Shown: piece by piece, positions 55,795-63,713 of the stretch
Layout of the letters: every line of letters starts with the position of its first letter
Numbering within the stretch: position 1 is the first letter of the stretch
DNA from: Tieghemiomyces parasiticus
Taxonomy: Eukaryota > Kickxellomycota > Dimargaritomycetes > Dimargaritales > Dimargaritaceae
Length of the DNA stretch: 63,713 nucleotides
Assembly (NCBI GenBank): GCA_027575765.1
Contig: JANBPT010000163.1
Location: 1-63,713 of the forward strand
Reading direction: 5' to 3'
Made by a program: the position numbers and the translations under genes
Notes under the pieces: generated by a model
What the model was told of the DNA's origin: nothing
The model's input: only the letters and a program-made list of their open reading frames with translations
The model's database searches: none

Positions 55795-58700
55795 GGTTGG
55801 TCGTGAGGCTAAGGCGCGTGCGTGGGTGAAGAGGGAAGGGTTGAATGGACCGGCGGAATGGGCAATCGGGACGAGGGTGTGGGCGGCAGGGTCGAGAAAG
55901 GTCGGAGGATTAGTGAAAAGGGGACGGAGGGGTCCAAGGTGGGAAGGGCAGAACCTAGTCGAAAAAAAGGGGACAAGTGAGGAAAAGTTGGTGTCTGTTG
56001 GTTACCCCGGTAACACCGACAGACGGGCGCTGAAGGTGGCGGTGGGCGCAGTCGCTGTGGTTCGGGGAGGACACCTCCGTCGGCGGCGGGGGGGGGAGGA
56101 GAATACAGCTGGCACAGCCGCGTTTCGGATTGTGGGTCTCTCTGTATGCGTGTGGGTGTGGGTGTGTGAGCGAGTATCTCACCCTCAACCCATGATGGCA
56201 CTGGATGTAGGGTGCCGCAAGGTAGGCCAAAGGGAGCATGTATGTCCACAAGTTCAGCCGGCCTGGAGCGATAAAGCCCAAGTCCCCCTTCGACCATGGC
56301 TTTATTGTCCCTCTGCAGCATAAGCGCTGAAGCGGGGATGGTGTATGCCACGACGCACGCGAGATTACCTCTGGCGGGTCATGTGTCATGAGGGTGCCTA
56401 GGCGCGGGGCCCCTTCCCTTTTCTTTGCAGGAGGGTGACGATAATGACCGCCTACCGGGGCGGAATGTGACGGTGTGGCTTGGGCTGAGGATGGCCCGCG
56501 AAAGTCGTTCACTGCAACAGCCATGGGCGGCTTGGTGGCCGTCACAGCCCCTCCATAGCCGCTCAGGCTTTCATATCCACCCTTTGCTTCTTTAATCGGC
56601 CATCAGCCGGGGTTCATTGGAAGAAACGTAAAGGGTCTACACTTGCACCCTAATGTGACCTTTCAAACATCCAGCCAATCGTTACTTGGCCCAATAGTCG
56701 TGGCCGTCTGCCCAGACGCTGCCAGGCATCAATCATCGGATGCGGCCGTGATCTCGTGGGCATTTAACTTGGTCCGGTGCCACGCCAAGCGCGGGTAATC
56801 GCTGCTTTGAGCCCCGAGAAATGGGGGCGGGGGACGAGACTTTATCAGTCTGCACACCTGGTGGTGGCTCTGATTTGATCGCATAGCACCACACAAGAGA
56901 TAAAAGTCTTGGTATGGTCTCAGACAAGTCCCAGTTAACACCGACGGTGTGCGGTGGAAGGTAGGCAGACACGGGATAGGTGGAGGGCGGGGTACAGGAC
57001 GTGTGTCGCTCGGTCACACCCACGCACAGCCACATACGGTGTGCTCCAGTTGCAGGAACCAATTATAGTAAGGGGCCACCATCCTCCCACATTCTACCTG
57101 CCTCTATGGCCTATTGACCTATCCTCCAATTGGCAGTGATAACTTCTACTGGTAGCAGTTCATTACCCTCTCCCCCAAAAGTGGTAAAAGCAATGTCGAG
57201 TCCGTTCGCGTGGCATCCGTCAGTCCGGTTCATGTGTGACAAAACCGGTAAGCCATAATTGGAAGACATACTCGTGACGTGTACTATCTGACAGGCAGTT
57301 ATGTAGAAGGTCTAACGAAAAAACACCACCATATTAGTGGTAAGACGGCAATGGCTTAATCGTAATAACTCGCTGTGGCTGGTAGGAAACTGGAGGTGGC
57401 CGGTATAATAAATAAAAAATATACGAAGACTACGACAACTTTAATGGAGATGCCCCCTCGCTGGCTTATATAGCCGGCAGGGCTTAGCCGTGAGCCATGG
57501 ATGACGTCGTGCAACATGAGGAGGGCAGATGGTATTCCCCTTGGTTGTAAGTCAGAAGAAAGTAGGCTAAACGTTGAGATAAATAGGAGCGAGCCACGGC
57601 AAGGGTAGCGGACGGTTCATGGCCTAGGTGCAAGGAAGAAGGAACGTAAGCGAAAATAGTGTGACCGTGGTGCAAAAAAATGAGGAAAGTAATCCGAGCG
57701 ACAAGGAGTGATGTTGGTTTTGGTAAGGGTGGTGGTGGAGACGGCTTGCTATCGCGATTAAGCGGTAGTGTGGGTGGCGGTGGTCCGTAGTGCGAGGTGC
57801 CTGGGTGGCTGCCTTGAAGAGCTTCTTGGCTACCATAGACTCTCATGAGTTTGTTTCCTGTACTATGTATCCACTTGCAGTGCTGGCTGCTGGTGAGGTT
57901 GGCCCAGAATATCTGCAGTTGATAAAGTCTATTTATGCCCAGGTAATTATGCAGGATAGTGCAGACGGTAACAAGGAGCTTGCAACTGGTTTCGGTTGGT
58001 GCAGTACGGATATTAAAGAGGCTAAGCGGGGTGATCGGAAGTTAGACACAGGTGAGTCCAGGAATTAAGGGCCCCTAAACGATAGAATCCAACCAGAAGG
58101 TGGGGCCTTGAACTACTGTCTATTATGGAGCCAAGAGGCGGTATTGATATGTGCCGTGTGGAGCTGAGAATAGGTGCTTGTCAGCTAGTGTAGACAGCCG
58201 TGAATCTCGAGTGGGCCCGTAGTCTGGCAGGAAATCAGCGAATATCATACAAAAAGGAACATCCATTCAACAATAAGGTGTGGGTACATGTCGAGCCGCT
58301 ATTAATCACTAACAGCCGTGTCCAAATAACAGGGCCAAGGATAGAAAGGTAATTTACCGAACAGTGCTGACATAGGGATAAGATCAAGTGAAGAACTACA
58401 ATTGGCCATTAGTAATTCTGTGGAAAAGGGATAAGGCTATTTATCGACTATTAGTAAAGGTTGTGAGACGTAAGGCTAAGATATAGTGCGGTTAATCGAT
58501 CGTTGGGCCCGGCAATACCGATCACAATCAGCATCTCATCCGTTGCTCGAAGAGCTACGTTCGGTCAGATCTAGGTAATGTCCTTGACAGGTTGGACCAG
58601 TAATATTCGTCAGGCTTCCTAATCGGAGGGTTATGTTCAAAGGGTCACTAGGCTATACAAGTGCGAGGTAATCCTTGGTAAACCATGAAGTGTCAAGGTG

Positions 58701-59217
58701 TCAGCAGAGGTCCCCATAGCGGTTAGCTCGGCATGAATGTTTTGATCTTGTCTATTTTTGGGTTGACACTTTCCAACTAAGGCCTAGCATGTCGTGCCGG
58801 GTAAAAGCGATCTAGATCTGGACTAAGACTTTAAAAATGAATACAATGGATCGATAAAGGGGCAAGTTGAGCTGCGAGGACTATTCGTGCCATCGAGTGA
58901 ATTACCTTAATGTAGCACACCGAGTATTATATTACGAGGTGTCCTAGGCCGAACCAAGTTTGGACACTCCGTGCTATCATTGTAAAAAAAAGTTTCCTAG
59001 AGTGTCCTAGACAAAACACCGCTAGACCCACGGTACAGTACTTTTACGGCCCGAGTCTGTCCTGTCCGAGTTGATAGCCCTCGGTCGTATCGCACGCGCG
59101 TTTAGCGTAATCGTATTACGTTTCGGGATCTAAATAGCACAGTGGAGAGGAGGAGAGAGGGCTATCGATTAGTTTATAGTCCAAAGTGGCTATGAGCTCC
59201 AAGTAAGCCCAGTTGTT
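55795..59217. other. 5' region of HAP2 and gene-poor DNA
   Basis: From 55795 to about 56100 the plus strand is G/A-rich (leader of the minus-strand HAP2). Two exon-like pieces with plausible splice sites lie at 56176-56545 on the minus strand but cannot be assigned. Around 57450-58070 are a TATATA (57467-57473), a GA-rich stretch and a plus-strand frame with exon-like borders (for example ACACAG before GTGAGT near 58050); no product is recognisable. From 58.1 to 59.2 kb I see nothing. Confidence 0.4.
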
Positions 59218-59517
59218 CTACTTCAACTCTACAGAATACTGAACCAAAAAAAAACAACTGACTTGGCGAGTTAAAAGACTACTTACCGGTTTCATAAATA
59301 TGAAGCAACTGCACAAAATTGTGATAATGCCTGCGACTAGAATGACTACACCAGTGATAAGAAGCGCCCTGCCTTTGATGTAATCCGAAGTTAGGGTGTG
59401 ACCACCGTGAATAAGGAAATCGACCACCCGGACGGCACCCAATGATACAAGTATTATGCCTGCAATCAAGAAGACAAGACCCAGGCTGGGTACTAAACAA
59501 GAAGCATGGCGGCGCAT
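59218..59517 (-). CDS. Small two-TM membrane protein of unknown family
   Basis: The ATG at 59517 opens 77 codons with two clear membrane helices (PSLGLVFLIAGIILVSLGAV and ALLITGVVILVAGIITILC) separated by a loop of about 20 residues. The coding stretch then meets a strong donor, CCG/GTAAGTAG, at 59287/59286. A T-rich acceptor ending TTCAG lies 48 nt further on, then YSVELK and a stop. Spliced, the protein is 83 aa; unspliced, the frame stays open and ends at the same stop (99 aa). DNA upstream of the ATG is GA-rich on the plus strand, as for other minus-strand genes, with an AT-rich TATA-like site near 59650. No known family is recognised; topology is all that can be said. Confidence 0.55.
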   Translation of the reverse strand: MRRHASCLVPSLGLVFLIAGIILVSLGAVRVVDFLIHGGHTLTSDYIKGRALLITGVVILVAGIITILCSCFIFMKPVSSLLTRQVSCFFLVQYSVELK

Positions 59518-60600
59518 GGTTATAAAGACAAGGGCGAGGGGTTTTGAATAAGGTGGAAAGATAGTAAATGGGCCAGGAACGTAGTGAGGTAAAAAAGAAC
59601 CAAGTGCAATAAATATGAAGAGGACGGATAGGAGAGTAGGAAGAGGGAATAATATAAGGCGTGCCCAATTTCTCAGGTGGGCGGCCTACCTTATCCGTCT
59701 GAGCCCTGTGCCAAAAAAGCATTGGTTGCACACGGCAAACAGTATCCGCGGGAAAAATGAAGAAGGGACACCTGGTCAGGATAAAGGGCTCTCTCTTCAA
59801 CGCCGATCCGGCAACGTTATTATTTCTCGCACTACTAGCAATCTCGGCAACTTAGGCGGTAAGAACTGCGAGATCGGCCCTCAGTAGGACGGTCTCGGCT
59901 GGCGATCCCGTCCTTCCAACAGGCTATCTCGGCAGATACGGTACGGTGTGGCCATATAGCGTGGATAAATTGTTTTCCTATATACTCCCACGTCTCGTTA
60001 GGTCGACGCATGGGCTGACGACCATTCCCCACCTTTCTCCCATATTTAGGGATAGAGGGACGGATGGTCTGCTGACCCAATATCTGTGTTAGGTCAACGG
60101 CAAGAAGTAGCCGATGTAAAAAAAAAAATAACCCCTGCGTGGATATAAGTGACAAGCCGTAAACTATGTCACGCTAAGGCGATGAAATCAAGTACCGTTT
60201 CGGATTTAGGCGTAGTCGCTGAGGCTATTGAGATGGGAATGGGCATGTAGGTTTAGACGTTAGCCGGTCCGTCGCCGATACATTGTATCTACTCCAGCCC
60301 ACCCTTTGGCAGTTGACAACCCTCAGGTCAGCATTTAGTAAAGTGTATGACAATCACCACTCCCATCCAGGTTTTGAGAGTTCATTACTCACAATGGTTT
60401 CATCCATATTACTAGTTAAACAGTTCCCGAGTCACAGTTTTAGCCTCTATGACGCCCTGTACACTTCTGCGCCTGCATTGCATCGTCCAGAGCCCTGGTA
60501 GCGGCAATTGGTGTATATAAGGTTACCAATGGCGCTCTCATACTCCCACTATATGGTAGCAGCCTTCCTAGTTTCCCTTATAAATAATACTTACTTAGAG
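59518..60600. other. 5' region of the two-TM gene and gene-free DNA
   Basis: 59518-59660 is GA-rich on the plus strand. Beyond that no gene is supported. The DNA becomes AT-richer toward the repeats. Confidence 0.4.
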
Positions 60601-60790
60601 TGATGACCACTACTCGCAAGGGAACGGTCAGAAAATGATACACCTATTGTGAACTGTGACTCGCACCATTTGATGGCTCTTTCGTTCTTGACAAATTTAT
60701 TGTGCGTTGCTTGGGTGTGCGGGCCTCGTTTTTTGAGCTATGATTGGTTAAGAGTTTTCAGGGCCTAAATGGCAATTGATTTAATATTTC
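60601..60790 (+). repeat. Edge-repeat fragment (right, piece 1)
   Basis: Matches the left-edge repeat (about 260-440) read on the other strand, including runs such as caccatttgat and gggtgtg.gggcct. CpGs in this piece (ctcgcacc, tgcgggcctcg) appear as TG or CA in the left copy. Confidence 0.75.
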
Positions 60791-61919
60791 AAGAAACCAA
60801 CCATTTTTATGAGCCGCATCGTTCTACAACTACTTACACATTTCTCTGAACAAGTCAGGATAACCTACAGAGAGTTTGGGCATATACAACTGAAGGCAGG
60901 GATTCTGAAAAACACAATGTTATATCGGAAAGCTATCAATAGAAGAAAGTTAAGAAACCAGGGAAGGATGCAAGTGACCAGAGGTATTGCCAATAGTTAC
61001 GGGTCATAAAACAATAAAGTTAACTCGTAGATAGCATAAGTCATATGCAAAGAGAGATAAAATGGGAAAAAGCTGCTGGACGCTGCATTTGGTACTAGGG
61101 TCCGGCTTATACATACACATTTTTGTGATGGCCTCTTTGCCTGACCAACCCTTTTGGAACCTCTTCCCATGGTCGCCTCATTCGGTTTTGCACTTCATTT
61201 TTTATTACATTTATACTCGTGACCTCCTATAACCCCTCAAGAGTTAAAGCTGGGGCAGGTATAATGAAAATGTGAAGTATATCGAGATCTGAGAGCTGGT
61301 ACACTTTCTTAATGAACATATACTAAGCTTTAGGGTGCCCAAATTTATGCAGACGGACACGAGGAGTCCGAATCTGTACAGAAAAGAAGAATCATGTAGC
61401 GATTGACGGGGTCACCAGGATATAAAACCATACCGGCATATAAGCACAATCGGGCTTAGGTAATTATTGTAGTTGTAGATTTATTAGGAAATAGTGACAC
61501 TGGATGTCACCGTGATGCCGCTAAAGGGGGATTAGCGGATTCGAGGGTTGTGACGGCTTAACAGAGGGTGCAATAACATGAGTAATGAATGATAAGTGAG
61601 AATAGTGCAATAGTAAGGCGGGTACAAGTGGTAGAAGCTAGGTTAATGGAGCGAAGACGAGGGTAAAGGAATAGGTGTATGAGAAACGGGTAGCAGGGGT
61701 GCTACAAATGCTAAACAATACGAGATGTAGGTTAGCAGATGGAGAAGGACCAAGGAGGAGGGTAGAGCCCTGTATTGATATAATGTGCGAGGCCAGGTGG
61801 TTTGAGGTCAGTTAGTTACCCACTGAAGGTTGCAGGGTGGATTCAGCAGTTTGTGGCTTGGAGAGTTGGCATCCGGATGTGTCAGTTATGCGGCCCTATT
61901 TATGGGTGTCACACCACTA
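60791..61919. other. AT-rich repeat-zone DNA, no gene
   Basis: Contains a weak further copy of the repeat at about 61130-61270 (acctcctataacccctcaagagttaaagctg resembles the left copy). The rest has no open frame of note. Confidence 0.45.
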
Positions 61920-62660
61920 TGGGATGGGAAATACGAGAAAAAGCTGTCAAGCCCTGTATTGGATACTTGGGCCCAGCTTTTATACTACAGTGCTATAATG
62001 GATCTACAAAACTATTGACAGAGGGCCTGACTAGACCTCCGTCTCTTCTGAGCCTCTCCCAGAGGTTGTCCAGTCCTTTCTTTTGCTTCTCCTTTGTTGG
62101 AGGTATAGGTGCAACCTATTATAGATCCTCAAATGTAAAAGGCATTGTGGTGAATGGGAACCACCACATCAGTTTTTCCCAAGGTAAAGTCCAGGTCTGC
62201 TATATCAGAACCATAAATTCTATGATAGTAGAATAGTCTTTTGGTTATGGCATTAGATTTGGGCCTAATATCAGCACAGGCGTGCTTGGCTTCACAATTA
62301 TGTTGTGTTCAGGGCCTAAAAAACCTCTTCATTGCTTTACATATGTGGTTTTGATGAATAGATTTTACTTTTGTTTATCAGGTTTGGACAACCCTTTGAC
62401 TCCAACACCAAGTGATAGATACCAGACATGTCACTTTGTCAAAGGAACCTTCACTAGCTGTCATTCATCCTTGTTTGCCAATTAAGCTTCTCATTTTTCA
62501 AATAGAAAAGGTACAAACCTTGTCCTACAAGAAATGATATCATAAAAACCACTTTTATTATTTTTGACCAAATTCAACACATACCTTTTAATTATCTCTA
62601 CTTATTACAACGTAATTGAGAGACTGAACTGCCGTTGGGCACAACACAATTGTGAAGCAG
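61920..62660 (+). repeat. Edge-repeat copy 1 (right), with an internal insertion
   Basis: Sister of 62880-63480. It differs by many C-to-T and G-to-A changes, mostly where the sister has CpG, and by about 140 bp of extra sequence (about 62141-62282) that includes a stretch matching window bases 1-77 in inverse orientation. A broken reading with LTRPPSLLSLSQRL is shared in part with the sister. Confidence 0.8.
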
Positions 62661-63480
62661 CCAAGATTGGACAGTTGGTCCCACTTTCAAAAGAACCTCC
62701 GGGTCGAAGTGGAGAGTTCAGGAAGATACAGTCGGACCAGGGCTGTCCAAATCTGTAACGCAAAGTTCGGTAGGTTAACTATTGGCAGAGAAAACCTTGA
62801 ATAAAATCTATAGACGTTTACCAACAAGCAACCTTAAGGGAATATTGGTAATAGACTTTACTAACGGGATAGTGCCAACGGATGGCACTATGGGACAGAA
62901 ATTGGGGAATAAGCTGCCGGGCCCTGTGTTGCATACTTGGGCCCGGCTTTTATACTATGACTATAATAAAGGATTAACGCTAATTGGCGGAGGACCTGGC
63001 TGGTCCCCCGTCTCTTCCGGGCCTCTCCCAGAGGTCGCCCGGTCTCTTTTCTTTTGTTTCTTTCAATAGTTGTATAGGCGCGGCCTATTACAGTTCCTCA
63101 AAGGGAGAAGCTGTGCTCAATTTCACAAATGTGTTGTGCGCGGGACCTAAAACCTTTTATCATTTCCTTTATCAAGTTTCGATTTTACGTTCATTTATCA
63201 GGTTTGGACAACTCTTTGACTCTGATCCTATATCAGACTCGTCACTTTGTCAAAGGAACCGTTACTATCTGTGATTCATTCTTGTTTGCTGATTAAGCTT
63301 TGCTTCCTGTCAATTATAAAAGGCGTGAACCGCGCCCTACAATAAAAGAAAAGTACACTCTTTTCACATTTTGATCTAAATTCGACTATTAAGTTTTTCC
63401 CTCTCCATCTGATATACAATACAAAAGACGCTGAACTGCCATTGTTCACAACACAACTGTGAAGAATAAATAAAAGGTTT
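62661..63480 (+). repeat. Edge-repeat copy 2 (right), less decayed
   Basis: The best preserved copy. From about 62745 it aligns with the left copy (AAATCTG.AA.GCAAAGT), passes through the VPTDGTMGQ and KLPGPVL reading, and ends with a tract shared with copy 1 (ctgaactgcc...acaac...tgtgaag). Open frames 62782-63069 and 62984-63274 are overlapping pieces of one frame-broken coding region. Family unknown. Confidence 0.8.
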
Positions 63481-63713
63481 ATATAAAGAACTAGGTACCC
63501 CAAAGCAGGGTAGGGAAAAACACTCCCCGAGCTATTAGATGTAAAAGCTTGGGCCTTATATATGACAAAATAACAATGTTCTTTTTAACCCTAGTATTGG
63601 CCGCCTCAGTTGTTTAGGCTGGTAGGAACATATTGACAACTGGTGATGAAACTAATAAAATCGAAAAGTATGAAACTTGAACCATGGGAAATCCTGTTGC
63701 CTATTGGTGGGGG
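63481..63713. other. Right edge, AT-rich, no gene
   Basis: Short AT-rich remainder of the repeat zone; nothing recognisable. Confidence 0.5.

Noticed and set aside
56019..56545. Exon-like pieces upstream of HAP2
   Set aside because: Splice sites and phases can be made to fit, but the pieces have no recognisable protein character and the start at 55794 already adjoins a leader-type region.
57790..58068. 92-codon plus-strand frame
   Set aside because: Composition is fairly protein-like and a GTGAGT donor follows, but no start context, partner exon or family could be found.
1..63713. Search for tRNA and rRNA genes and CRISPR arrays
   Set aside because: No B-box-like GGTTCGAATCC context with a matching A box was seen, no rRNA stretch, and no regularly spaced repeats; a tRNAscan run would settle it.

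Overview
The window looks like nuclear DNA of a fungus. Genes are intron-containing, with GTAAGT-type donors and mostly 140-215 nt introns. Several products belong to typically fungal or fungal-type families: an Alr1/Mnr2-type CorA magnesium transporter, a Bud14/Tea4-type SH3 polarity protein, the Hap2/NF-YA CCAAT-binding subunit, the CCR4-NOT ligase Not4, a GPI-anchored wall-type protein, and small secreted proteins with a CBM19-like six-cysteine module. An early-diverging (zygomycete-grade) lineage is my guess from the CBM19-like family and the overall gene style; nothing in the sequence proves it.

Layout. Both edges (about 1-1000 and 60600-63713) are made of one AT-richer dispersed repeat family, in opposite orientations at the two ends. 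Inside lie long gene-poor stretches at about 1.4-11.8 kb, 15-21 kb and 51.4-59.2 kb. A small two-exon gene of unknown family sits at 11.9-13.0 kb. From 14.3 to 23.3 kb three paralogous secreted six-cysteine proteins, all on the minus strand, are spread through otherwise empty DNA. From 24.5 to 51.4 kb is the gene-dense, GC-rich core: a membrane alpha/beta-hydrolase-fold protein lacking its nucleophile, the CorA transporter (3 exons), a gamma-glutamyltransferase (6 exons, two of them 19 and 21 nt), Not4 (2 exons), a GPI-anchored Ser/Thr-rich protein (plus strand), and a 1755-residue SH3 protein. Hap2/NF-YA follows at 55.4 kb and a small two-TM protein at 59.2 kb.

How the genes relate. No operon or metabolic cluster is visible; neighbours are functionally independent. 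What stands out is the compartment pattern: housekeeping genes sit in the GC-rich core, and the lineage-specific secreted family sits in gene-poor DNA nearer the repeats. Gene starts share a TATA box in many cases and a strongly pyrimidine-rich coding strand upstream, which helped me choose starts. No tRNA, rRNA or CRISPR was found. No intact transposon was identified; the repeats carry only broken coding traces.
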